Origin: Pedobacter jejuensis
GTDB lineage: Bacteria; Bacteroidota; Bacteroidia; Sphingobacteriales; Sphingobacteriaceae
Assembly (NCBI RefSeq): GCF_003725795.1
Contig: NZ_RBEE01000005.1
Location: forward strand, 1-64,000
DNA length: 64,000 bases
Direction of reading: 5' to 3'
In this document: one piece after another, positions 8,856 through 16,588 of the stretch
Position numbering within the stretch: position 1 is the stretch's first letter
Layout: the number at the start of each line of letters is the position of its first letter
The notes under the pieces: generated by a model
Databases searched by the model: none
The model's input: the letters and a program-made list of their open reading frames with translations, nothing else
What the model was told of the DNA's origin: nothing
Translations under genes and position numbers: made by a program

Positions 8856-10490
8856 TTAATCCTCCGCCAAAAACGGATAGCGATAGTCAGTTGGCGATTC
8901 GAAAACTTCTTTAATGGTACGAGGAGAAACCCAACGCAACAAATTAATCATCGAGCCGGCCTTGTCATTTGTACCCGAACCTCTTGCGCCACCAAATGGC
9001 TGCTGACCAACAACTGCGCCAGTACATTTATCGTTAATATAAAAATTACCAGCTGAGTTGCGTAAAGCATGAGATGCTTTTTCTATTGCGTACCTATCTT
9101 GAGCAATGAAAGCACCAGTTAAAGCATAAGGTGATGTCGTGTCGATAACTTCTAAAATTGAATCAAAATCCTTGTCTGCATAAACATAAACCGTTAAAAC
9201 CGGACCGAATAATTCTTCGCACATGGTGGTGTATTTCGGGTCATCAACCACTAAAACCGTTGGCTCAATGAAATAACCTTTAGTTTTATCATAATTGCCA
9301 CCAGCAATAATTTCTACACCCTTATCCTTTTTAGCCTGATCAATGTATTTCGCCAATTTATCAAATGAGCGCTCATCTATAACGGCATTAATAAAATTAG
9401 CAAAATCTTCCGTTCCGCCCATTTTAAAGGTTGCCAAATCACGTAGCATAAGTTCTTTAATTTCAGGCCAAAGGCTCTCAGCAATATAAACGCGACTAGC
9501 CGCAGAGCATTTTTGTCCCTGGTATTCAAAAGCACCACGAACAATTGCGGTACTTGCTACATTCGTTTGAGCAGATGGATGAACCAGAATAAAATCTTTA
9601 CCACCTGTTTCGCCAACAATGCGAGGATATGATTTGTATTTATGAATATTTGCACCAATTGTTTTCCAGATTTCTTGGAAAACTTTTGTAGAACCAGTAA
9701 AATGGATACCTGCAAAATCCGGATGATTAAATACTACATCACCAGTTTCTGGTCCATCAGCATATATCAGATTGATTACGCCATCAGGTACGCCAGCTTC
9801 ACGGAAAATTTCCATTAAAAGGTTGGCTGCATAAATTTGAGTATCAGCAGGTTTCCAAACTACAACATTACCCATCATAGCTGCAGATGCAGGTAAATTT
9901 GCAGCAATCGCAGTAAAGTTAAAAGGCGTAAGGGCAAATACAAAACCTTCTAAAGGGCGTTGCTCTACACGATTCCAATTACCACGAGGTGAAACAGGAG
10001 GCTGTTGTTTATAAATATCAGCCATGTAACTTACGTTAAAACGTAAGAAATCAATCAATTCGCAAGCGGCATCAATTTCTGCCTGATAAGCATTTTTGCT
10101 TTGGCCAAGCATGGTTGCCGCATTTAATTTATAACGGTATTTGCCAGCGATTAAATCGGCAGCTTTTAAAAAGATTGCTGCTCTATGTTCCCAGGCAAGG
10201 TTTTCCCAATCTTCTTTTGCAGCTAGTGCAGCATCAATAGCTTGAGTAATATGAGTTTTATCGCCAATACTAAATTGCGCTAAAATATGCTGATGATCAT
10301 GTGGAGCAACAACTTTACCTTTTTTATCGGTATGAATTGCTTTACCGCCAATATACATTGGGATATCTTGTTGATATGAACGGGCATCGGCAAGTGCATC
10401 TTTTAAAAGAGTGCGTTCTTTGCTACCCGGAGCATAGTTTAATATAGGTTCGTTTACCGGAGTTGGTACGTTAAAAAATCCTTTAAGCAT
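8856..10490 (-). CDS. pruA: L-glutamate gamma-semialdehyde dehydrogenase (P5C dehydrogenase)
   Basis: 544 residues, the length of the stand-alone (mitochondrial-type) P5C dehydrogenase, which oxidises glutamate semialdehyde to glutamate with NAD+ in proline and arginine breakdown. Visible aldehyde dehydrogenase motifs: TPFNFTAIAANLP at 188-200 (oxyanion Asn191), FTGSTKV at 264-270, catalytic base E294 in GETGGKD, nucleophile C328 in GQKCSAASR, and EELFGPVLTVYVY. The ATG at 10490 is well supported by the opening MLKGFFNVPTPVNEPI, typical of this group. No proline dehydrogenase gene lies next to it. The stop codon abuts the repeat tail. Confidence 0.95.
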   Translation of the reverse strand: MLKGFFNVPTPVNEPILNYAPGSKERTLLKDALADARSYQQDIPMYIGGKAIHTDKKGKVVAPHDHQHILAQFSIGDKTHITQAIDAALAAKEDWENLAWEHRAAIFLKAADLIAGKYRYKLNAATMLGQSKNAYQAEIDAACELIDFLRFNVSYMADIYKQQPPVSPRGNWNRVEQRPLEGFVFALTPFNFTAIAANLPASAAMMGNVVVWKPADTQIYAANLLMEIFREAGVPDGVINLIYADGPETGDVVFNHPDFAGIHFTGSTKVFQEIWKTIGANIHKYKSYPRIVGETGGKDFILVHPSAQTNVASTAIVRGAFEYQGQKCSAASRVYIAESLWPEIKELMLRDLATFKMGGTEDFANFINAVIDERSFDKLAKYIDQAKKDKGVEIIAGGNYDKTKGYFIEPTVLVVDDPKYTTMCEELFGPVLTVYVYADKDFDSILEVIDTTSPYALTGAFIAQDRYAIEKASHALRNSAGNFYINDKCTGAVVGQQPFGGARGSGTNDKAGSMINLLRWVSPRTIKEVFESPTDYRYPFLAED

Positions 10491-10647
10491 ATTTAATTTT
10501 TTATGATTTAGGCAAATATAAGGCTTTTTGGAGTAGGCAATTCTATTCTTCTGTAAAGAAAATAGGGGATGGGATGGAGGGAGGAGCTATCAGTTTTTTT
10601 AAAAAGCTATCAAAATATATTTAGATTTCATTATTAACTATAGCTAT

Positions 10648-10899
10648 CTATATTAGTAGCTTTTTTTTCATCATTTCCATAAAGTCTTTTCGATAGGTTT
10701 CGCCTATCAAAATCTCAGATGAAATACCTCTTAAGATAATCCTGTTTCCATCTATGGAGATGATTTTATTAACTGCGATGATAAATGACTTTTGAACCCG
10801 GATAAAATGTGTTTTAGGCAATCTTTCCTCTACATCCTTCATGGTTAATAGTGCAAGAGTTATAATGCCATTATGGTGCAAAGCAATATAATTTTTCAT
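10648..10899 (-). CDS. Truncated LytTR DNA-binding domain (headless response regulator)
   Basis: 83 residues covering most of a LytTR DNA-binding domain: KTHFIRVQKSFIIAVNKI (about 29-46) is the family core, usually written FxRVHKSxIVNxxxI. The frame stays open for nine codons before the ATG and reads GIEIDFIEGMKNYIALHH, which is the expected first beta-strand of a LytTR domain, and then meets a TAG. So homology extends beyond the start codon and the receiver domain that normally precedes it is missing. This is most likely a decayed response-regulator gene, though a short stand-alone DNA-binding protein cannot be excluded. It lies next to a double-glycine peptide gene, a context where LytTR regulators are common. 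Confidence 0.6.
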   Translation of the reverse strand: MKNYIALHHNGIITLALLTMKDVEERLPKTHFIRVQKSFIIAVNKIISIDGNRIILRGISSEILIGETYRKDFMEMMKKKLLI

Positions 10900-11055
10900 G
10901 CCCTCGATAAAGTCAATTTCTATACCCTATAAAAAAGGCCTTTAGTGTATTTTTTTTATATTGAATTTTTAAATTGGTACTTGTTCATGTTAGGTATGCA
11001 TCGGCGGAATCTGAAAAGCCTTTAACGAGTAAGAAGATTTAAATAAAAATTAATT

Positions 11056-11238
11056 ATGAAAAATTTAAAATTAGAAAATTTGGGTGTTCAGAAGATGGAG
11101 ATGAAGGAAATGAAAGAATTAAATGGTGGTAGTTGGTTAAGTAGAGCTTTTGATACCGTTGTAGATGCTCTTGAAGATGTTTATGACTGGGCGCTAAGTC
11201 ATAATGTTAAATTAGGTGCAGGGAAACAATCCAATTAA
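11056..11238 (+). CDS. Double-glycine leader peptide (bacteriocin- or signal-like)
   Basis: 60 residues. Residues 1-25 form a classical GG-type leader, with hydrophobic residues spaced along LKLENLGVQKMEMKEMKELN and ending at G24-G25, the site cut by C39-peptidase ABC exporters. The predicted mature part is 35 residues starting SWLSRAFDTVVDALEDVY, amphipathic and free of cysteine. In Bacteroidota such peptides are secreted with unknown activity (bacteriocin, signal or adhesion peptides). No peptidase-containing exporter is seen in the window, so processing must use one elsewhere. The start is a clean ATG at 11056, followed 50 bp after the stop by a secreted-protein gene. Confidence 0.75.
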   Translation: MKNLKLENLGVQKMEMKEMKELNGGSWLSRAFDTVVDALEDVYDWALSHNVKLGAGKQSN

Positions 11239-11288
11239 ATCGTTTGAGTAGTAGGCATTGCCTACTCTCAACTTTAACTTCTAATAAA

Positions 11289-12377
11289 ATGATGCGTTTT
11301 AATTTTAGGATATTGATATTAAGATTGATTTTTTTATTAAAGCTATGTTTTATAACTTTTATTTGTAGAGCTCAAACATTTACGTTGGAGGGAAAATTAC
11401 AAACCGGTAGAGATGTTATAGCAGGAGCTATTATTATTCTTAATAACAGGAATGTTAGCAATTCCAACAACTTAGGTAATTTTAAGATCACGGCGAAAAT
11501 AGGGGACACTTTAAAAATTAAAAGCCCATTCTATAATGACTTTACAAAAGTTCTAAACGATTCTTTACCTCAAACATTCTTGTTAAATTCGAAGGAGCTT
11601 GATTTAGGTGAAGTTAAAATTACCTTCAATAAAAGAAAAACTATAGACTCTTTATTGCTATTGGCATTTTCAAAACTTGATAAAAACGCATATTCTAAAC
11701 AAGGATTTCTCAGGCAATCAATAACTGAAAATAATTCAAAAATTGTTTTACTGAATGAAGGAGTATTAAATTTTTTTATACCTAAGATTGACGAACTAAC
11801 CGTTGAGGAGAAAGGATATAAAGCAGTAAAAATAAATATTAAATCTTCCTGTACACCAGTTCAGTTAGCTGATAAAAAGATAATTTTAAATAGCAATCCT
11901 CAGGTCAAATTGCGTAGAGGGATCACCCCAGACTATTATTATCACCAGTTAACAGAACATATTCTAACTGAAAGTATTCATGATGATGGAAACTTTATCA
12001 TTATTAATATAAGGAGCAATTTGCCGAAATTTAGCATAGTTGCAAATTATATTTATACTATTACTAAAGATTCTAACTCATTAAAGCAAATTCAATCTTA
12101 TGAAGAAGATCAAAGAGGAGACTATTTCTTCATGAATTTTGAATATCTAAATAATGAAGTTATTTCTATTCATTCCAGCGCTAAGCAATTTCGCCAAGGT
12201 GTTTTTTATTCTACAAATGACGAATTCTTTTTAAGGCAAAAATTAAGTACGTTCGATTATCCAATAAATTTTAATGCTAATAAATGTGGTTTGCATTTAT
12301 ATAAAGAAACAAGCGATTGTGATGATGTAAAAAAATATAAAGAATTTAATAAAATCGCTGATCAGAAATATTTCTAG
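11289..12377 (+). CDS. Exported protein with carboxypeptidase-regulatory-like beta domain
   Basis: I take the ATG at 11289 (product 362 residues) because it begins the signal peptide (MMRFNFRILILRLIFLLKL, ending near CRAQ); the longer frame adds 15 unlikely residues. After cleavage comes a carboxypeptidase-D-regulatory-like beta-sandwich (TFTLEGKLQTGRDVIAGAII to about residue 105), a module found at the N terminus of TonB-dependent receptors and in many exported Bacteroidota proteins. The remaining ~250 residues match nothing I recognise. It follows the GG-leader peptide by 50 bp and may be co-transcribed with it; a role in peptide immunity or reception is only a guess. Base composition is strongly AT-rich. 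Confidence 0.7.
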   Translation: MMRFNFRILILRLIFLLKLCFITFICRAQTFTLEGKLQTGRDVIAGAIIILNNRNVSNSNNLGNFKITAKIGDTLKIKSPFYNDFTKVLNDSLPQTFLLNSKELDLGEVKITFNKRKTIDSLLLLAFSKLDKNAYSKQGFLRQSITENNSKIVLLNEGVLNFFIPKIDELTVEEKGYKAVKINIKSSCTPVQLADKKIILNSNPQVKLRRGITPDYYYHQLTEHILTESIHDDGNFIIINIRSNLPKFSIVANYIYTITKDSNSLKQIQSYEEDQRGDYFFMNFEYLNNEVISIHSSAKQFRQGVFYSTNDEFFLRQKLSTFDYPINFNANKCGLHLYKETSDCDDVKKYKEFNKIADQKYF

Positions 12378-13112
12378 TTCAACAAGAATGTTGTTTCAAA
12401 AGGAATTTTTATTCAAATTTAAATAAGAAATGAACGCGTCAGTTTCGGGCTTTCTTTTTGAAATACAGCTGCAAGATTAAATATTTGTTTACTGGATAAC
12501 TACATATACATCATAGATGCCAGAAAAGGTGAAGAAATAAGAGACAGCCGATAAATATTTATTGTATGCAAAAAATATATAAATCTATAGTAAAATGCTT
12601 GTTGTTTGTAATAATAATGATTTCCACTATGTGGATAATGGAGAATTTACCTTGGTTAATTAGATTGGTGAATAAATAAAATTCAAATGGAAATCTTGAA
12701 GTTTATAAGTCTTTAAAATAATTCTAATTTTAGCTTTTGTTTTATTTGCCCATTAATGATATTGGATTATTTATTTAAATTTTATTCGAAGTACAAAGGC
12801 TTTTGCATAAAAGGCATGATTTTAATTTATTTAATTTATAAATTATCATACTTCTTGGGTGCGCAACTTTATACCCTTCTAAACTAATTCTTTCAGTAAG
12901 TAATCTTCAATTCAAATGATGTATTTTATTATAAATTAATGAAATTTTAGTAAGTGTAAATCTTTGGTCTAGCAATACCAAAGAGGAAATTAAATTTCTA
13001 AAAAACAATTAATGAAGATTATCATTGATCGCAAACTTAAGTGAATAATAAATTGCTGTTTTTTATTGATAATTAAATTATGTGTTTTATAAATTAGAAA
13101 AAGAAACTAATA
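12378..13112. other. 735-bp AT-rich gap, essentially empty
   Basis: Apart from one 37-residue reading frame (12566-12679) no coding region, RNA gene or clear repeat is seen. The strand is rich in A/T with long poly-T and poly-A stretches. It separates the plus-strand GG-peptide patch from the 3' end of the biosynthetic cluster and may hold degenerate remnants of accessory genes. Confidence 0.5.
12566..12679 (+). CDS. Possible 37-residue single-span membrane peptide
   Basis: ATG at 12566 to TAA at 12679 encodes a short peptide with a basic N terminus (MQKIYKSIVK) followed by a hydrophobic stretch (CLLFVIIMISTMWIMENL) and a short tail (PWLIRLVNK). The pattern fits a small single-pass membrane peptide, but AT-rich DNA gives such frames by chance and no clear ribosome binding site or partner is visible. 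Confidence 0.25.
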   Translation: MQKIYKSIVKCLLFVIIMISTMWIMENLPWLIRLVNK

Positions 13113-13574
13113 CTATAACAGATACACCAAAGCCAAATACCTTCCATGGTGACTTACACAGCCTGGTTTGGTGCTTTTATAATCGAAAAGGTTATCCGGT
13201 GCTTCGTAAATAGAAATCTTAATTTCTTCCAGCATACTACAATTTGGCGAGGCAATGGAATGTATAAATGTTGTTTGTAAATCGCTTTTAGTATAATAGG
13301 TGCTTCCTTCAATATTTACTTCGCCATAAGCATTGGAATGAATTGTACAGCTTAAACTTTTTGGCGCAAAATTTCGGATGCCAGTTTTACGATTATGAAT
13401 TTTATACGCGGCTTCTTTCATGCTCCACAATAACCAAACTTTTAAATAGGGATTTTTAGATTTCAGAATACATAGCTGCTCATCATACGTAAAAATTTTT
13501 TCTAAAAAACCTTTGCGTTTCCAATTGCTTTGCACTTTGGCGAGGGTAAGATCTACGATGTCATTCCCCAACAT
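13113..13574 (-). CDS. 4'-phosphopantetheinyl transferase superfamily protein
   Basis: 153 residues, short like AcpS-type enzymes but with Sfp-like motifs. It would move 4'-phosphopantetheine from CoA to the serine of an acyl carrier protein. The metal-binding pair D5/D8 lies in GNDIVDL (3-9), and WSMKEAAYK (50-58) is the second conserved motif with its Glu and Lys. The gene starts inside the last codons of the ACP gene (14-bp overlap), so the ACP at 13564-13824 is the obvious substrate. It is the last gene of the minus-strand cluster. Residues beyond 90 (YTKSDLQTTFIHSIA) diverge from housekeeping AcpS, which suggests a dedicated enzyme. Confidence 0.85.
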   Translation of the reverse strand: MLGNDIVDLTLAKVQSNWKRKGFLEKIFTYDEQLCILKSKNPYLKVWLLWSMKEAAYKIHNRKTGIRNFAPKSLSCTIHSNAYGEVNIEGSTYYTKSDLQTTFIHSIASPNCSMLEEIKISIYEAPDNLFDYKSTKPGCVSHHGRYLALVYLL

Positions 13575-13824
13575 TTGTTTGGAGTTTGCTTTCTATTACT
13601 TCTACCGTAGCTTTTACCGTTAGCATTTTTGCCATAGAATCATTGTCAATTTCTATCTTAAATTTTTCCTCAATATCAAGCACAATATCTACCAAATTAG
13701 CAGAGTTGATTTTTAAGTCGGTAATAAAATCGGTGTTTTCATCAATGTTTTCTAAAGCCAAAGTTTCTTCGCTGTAAGGCTTAATAATGGTTTTTAACTC
13801 TGCAATTATCTCTTCTTTACTCAT
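13561..13824 (-). CDS. Acyl carrier protein of the type III PKS cluster
   Basis: 87 residues with the four-helix ACP pattern and many acidic residues. The phosphopantetheine attachment site is S41 in DLKINSANLVD; the usual DSL is NSA here, a divergence from housekeeping AcpP that suits a specialised carrier. The ATG at 13824 is chosen over a TTG nine codons upstream because MSKEEIIAEL is a normal ACP opening and it starts 2 bp after the ketosynthase stop. The 3' end overlaps the PPTase gene by 14 bp. It should tether the growing or finished acyl chain that is passed to the polyketide synthase. Confidence 0.88.
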   Translation of the reverse strand: MSKEEIIAELKTIIKPYSEETLALENIDENTDFITDLKINSANLVDIVLDIEEKFKIEIDNDSMAKMLTVKATVEVIESKLQTNVGE

Positions 13825-13826
13825 GG

Positions 13827-15095
13827 TTATATTTTTTTTAAAATCACGCAAACATTTATATCGCCAAAACCAAAACTGGCTTTAGCCAAAATATCAATTT
13901 TCTTTTCGATTAATGTTTGTGGAATTCGATTTTCATTAATTAATGCAGTTATCTCGGGATTTAAATCTTCGCAGTTGATGTTTGGGAAAATAAAACCATG
14001 TTCCAATTCCAATACTGAAGCAACACATTCGATACTTCCGGCAGCGCTGATACAATGACCTATCATTCCTTTTAAGGAGTTTATGTATGGAAAGTTTTCA
14101 GCAGTAGAACCTAGGGCAATTTTCCAGTTTTCAATTTCTAGTGCGTCTTTTGTTGTGGCGGTGAGATGTCCGTTAATCACATCTATTTCACTTGCTTTAA
14201 TGTTTGCATTTTCTAAGGCTTGCTGAATACATCGTTGTACACTTACAGGATTCGGCGCTGTCATTGTACCTAAACCTCGTTGGCCGCCAGAATTTAAATG
14301 TCCACCTAAAACTTCAGCATAAATTTTTGCATTTCTTGCTAAAGCCGAATCAAGTGATTCTAAAACGAATGCTCCGGCGCCACTTCCTGGTACAAAGCCA
14401 CTAGCCGTTAAGCTCATTGGTCTGCTGCCTTTTTCAGGCTCATTGTTATGCTTAAATGTACAAACTTTCATGGCGTCAAAGCCACCCCAAATGTATGGGC
14501 CACTATCGCTGGTACTACCTGCAAGCATTCGTTTTGCTTGTCCTGATTTTATCCTTTCGTAGGCTAGCAAAAGGCTTTCTGCGCCGGTAGCACACGCTGA
14601 AGAGTTTGTGCTAACCTGATTACCAAAACCTAATTTGCCACTTATAAAAGCACTTACGCCACTCGCCATGGTTTGTATAACAACAGAACTTCCAAGCTTG
14701 CGGATTTCCATGTCATCGATTTTATTAATCGCCCACCTAAATTTATCAATTCCGGAGGTTCCGGTACCGAAAATTGTTCCACTATCCCAATCCGGACTAT
14801 CATCGCTACTCCTTTCCAAACCTGCATCTTTCCATGCATCCAAACCTGCTATAACACCATAAATAATACCCGTACTATTTAAATTTCGGAGTTCTAAGGG
14901 TGTAAAGTATTGTGCAATTCTTTCCTCGCTAATCGGAGGTTTCCCCGCAATTTGACATGAAAAACCAAGTGCTTCAAGGTCAGGCTGATGTGTAATTCCT
15001 GAAATTCCATTTTTTATCGAATCGGTAAAATCAGAAATAGTTGTCCCATTCGGAGCACAAATGCCTAAACCGGTAATTACTACTCTATTGTTCAT
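13827..15095 (-). CDS. Beta-ketoacyl-ACP synthase (FabF-like) of the cluster
   Basis: 422 residues of the thiolase fold. The nucleophile is C168 in NSSACATGAE, and both catalytic histidines are present, H310 in VINGHLTATTKDALE and H347 in KGMIGHCISAAGS, with K342 preceding the latter. It should therefore be an active condensing enzyme that extends acyl-ACP with malonyl-ACP, not a chain-length-factor homologue. The gene overlaps the dehydratase gene by 11 bp and is followed after 2 bp by its ACP. Having its own KS, ACP and dehydratase suggests the cluster makes a chain distinct from the housekeeping fatty acids. Confidence 0.9.
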   Translation of the reverse strand: MNNRVVITGLGICAPNGTTISDFTDSIKNGISGITHQPDLEALGFSCQIAGKPPISEERIAQYFTPLELRNLNSTGIIYGVIAGLDAWKDAGLERSSDDSPDWDSGTIFGTGTSGIDKFRWAINKIDDMEIRKLGSSVVIQTMASGVSAFISGKLGFGNQVSTNSSACATGAESLLLAYERIKSGQAKRMLAGSTSDSGPYIWGGFDAMKVCTFKHNNEPEKGSRPMSLTASGFVPGSGAGAFVLESLDSALARNAKIYAEVLGGHLNSGGQRGLGTMTAPNPVSVQRCIQQALENANIKASEIDVINGHLTATTKDALEIENWKIALGSTAENFPYINSLKGMIGHCISAAGSIECVASVLELEHGFIFPNINCEDLNPEITALINENRIPQTLIEKKIDILAKASFGFGDINVCVILKKI

Positions 15096-15534
15096 TAAGA
15101 TTAGAAATTAACATTCCCGAAATGGTTCCTTTGCAAATAATATTTCCAGTTTCATCTTCCATTTTTACCCTACAGCTTAATTTATTAAAGCGAAAATATA
15201 TCTTTTCGCTTATTACTTTAACCTTATCTCCTGGGTAAACTGGCTTTAAAAAATCTATTGAGCTTGATGTCATCGCTAGTGATGCTTTCTGCATATCTAA
15301 ATCATCTTTAAGCAAATACAAACCTAAACATACCAAGCCAATTTGGGCCAAAGTTTCGGTTAAAATTACCGCCGGAGTTACAGGTGAATTTTTGAAATGG
15401 CTATCGTAAAAGTATAAATTTTCCTTGTAGGTATATCTTCCCACAACTCCATTTTCATTAACATCTAACAACTCATCAACAAACAAAAAGTCTTTTCCGT
15501 AAGGTAGTTTTTTAAGTATCTCCTGATGATTCAT
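15085..15534 (-). CDS. FabZ-like 3-hydroxyacyl-ACP dehydratase (hot-dog fold)
   Basis: 149 residues with the FabZ/FabA active-site layout: H46 in DSHFKNSPVTPAVIL, followed by E60 in LTETLAQ. The family dehydrates 3-hydroxyacyl-ACP to enoyl-ACP. The sequence after residue 85 is less conserved than in housekeeping FabZ, so it may act on chains made by the neighbouring ketosynthase. No ketoreductase or enoyl reductase gene is in the cluster; these steps would be borrowed from primary fatty acid synthesis. The gene begins one base after the stop of the polyketide synthase gene and overlaps the ketosynthase gene by 11 bp. Confidence 0.85.
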   Translation of the reverse strand: MNHQEILKKLPYGKDFLFVDELLDVNENGVVGRYTYKENLYFYDSHFKNSPVTPAVILTETLAQIGLVCLGLYLLKDDLDMQKASLAMTSSSIDFLKPVYPGDKVKVISEKIYFRFNKLSCRVKMEDETGNIICKGTISGMLISNLNEQ

Positions 15535-15535
15535 A

Positions 15536-16588
15536 TTACCACTGTAAAAGAATTCTTTGGGCAGAAAATCCTGGTCCGAAGCTTAGCATTAAACCTTTTT
15601 CTCCTGCTTTTGGATTTTTATCCATATAACTTTCTAAAACATATAAAACGGTGGCACTACTCATGTTGCCATAAAGGCGTAAAATCTCTTTTGTTTCGTT
15701 TATGTCTTTGCCTAATTTTCCAAAAAGTTCTTCAACAACCTGAATAATTTTTTTTCCTCCGGGATGAAATATCAGATGGTCAATGTCCTTAATCTCCAAA
15801 TTACTTTTTTTCAAAAATGGATGAATAATTTCTGGGAAATGAGAGGCAATTGTTTCAGGTACTTCAACATCCAATACCATTTGTAAGCCGGTGTTGGTTA
15901 ATTTAAAACCCATCATTTCTTCTGCATCATAGAAATGGTACATCTCTTCGGCTAATATTTCTGGTCCTTTGTCTTCGTCATTCGAACTTAGTAAAACGCA
16001 AGCGGCACCATCTCCAAAAATAGCAGCACTAACGATATTCGCCATCGAAAAATCGTTAAGCTGAAAAGTTGCCGTTGGCGATTCTACTGCTATAACTGCA
16101 GCCCTTTTGCCTGGATTTGCCTGTAAGAAGTTTTTTGCATAAATCATTCCCGAAACGCCTGCCGCACAACCCATTTCTGTAACAGGCAAACGAACAATAT
16201 CCTGGCGCAGTTTAAGTGCGTTAATCAAATAGGCATCCAAAGAAGGAATCATTATTCCGGTACAGCTAACCGTAATGATATAATCTAAATCCTTTGGTTG
16301 CCATCCTGCTTTTTCTAGTGCAGTTTCTAAGCATTTTGTGCCAAGTTTTATGCCTTCTCTTATGTAAATGTCATTTCGTTTTTCAAAGCTTAGATCGCTA
16401 AATACTTCTTCGGGCGACATGAATGAGTAGCGTTTATCAACTGCTGCACCTTCAAAAATTTTTTTAACTTTTCTAATAAAACGCTCATCCTGGTCTTTTA
16501 GCCAAACATCTAAAAAAGGTATTATATCTTCTGTAGCTCTCCAAAATTCGGGTAATGCTTTACCAATTGCTTTTACAATTACACTCAT
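15536..16588 (-). CDS. Type III polyketide synthase (chalcone/stilbene synthase family)
   Basis: 350 residues, the usual size. The catalytic triad is complete: C141 in TEMGCAAGVSG, H275 in IFHPGGKK and N308 in YGNMSSATV; the C-terminal GFGPG-type loop appears as LSFGPGFSAQ. Enzymes of this class load an acyl starter, extend it with malonyl-CoA and cyclise it to a resorcinol, pyrone or related ring. The bacterial alkylresorcinol/alkylpyrone group is the closest by feel, because long-chain starters are provided by the neighbouring fatty-acid genes. The ATG at 16588 overlaps the methyltransferase stop by 4 bp, so the two are translationally coupled. Starter and ring type cannot be read from sequence. 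Confidence 0.93.
   Translation of the reverse strand: MSVIVKAIGKALPEFWRATEDIIPFLDVWLKDQDERFIRKVKKIFEGAAVDKRYSFMSPEEVFSDLSFEKRNDIYIREGIKLGTKCLETALEKAGWQPKDLDYIITVSCTGIMIPSLDAYLINALKLRQDIVRLPVTEMGCAAGVSGMIYAKNFLQANPGKRAAVIAVESPTATFQLNDFSMANIVSAAIFGDGAACVLLSSNDEDKGPEILAEEMYHFYDAEEMMGFKLTNTGLQMVLDVEVPETIASHFPEIIHPFLKKSNLEIKDIDHLIFHPGGKKIIQVVEELFGKLGKDINETKEILRLYGNMSSATVLYVLESYMDKNPKAGEKGLMLSFGPGFSAQRILLQW

Larger units (their letters stand above)
8265..8858. repeat. Tandem direct duplication, two ~300-bp copies
   Basis: Copy 1 (8265-8572) and copy 2 (8573-8858) are nearly identical over their first ~220 bp, beginning TATAAATGTTTTGAATACC and including GGAAATGAATGGTTCTG and a long palindrome, and then diverge through a pyrimidine-rich tail built of CTCAGCC/TTAGCC/TTAACC words. 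Copy 2 runs directly into the stop codon of pruA. This accounts for nearly all of the 697-bp gap between genes; I see no gene in it. Confidence 0.85.

Noticed and set aside
12378..13112. A second GG-leader peptide or a peptide exporter gene
   Set aside because: No frame with a leader ending in GG and no long frame is present.
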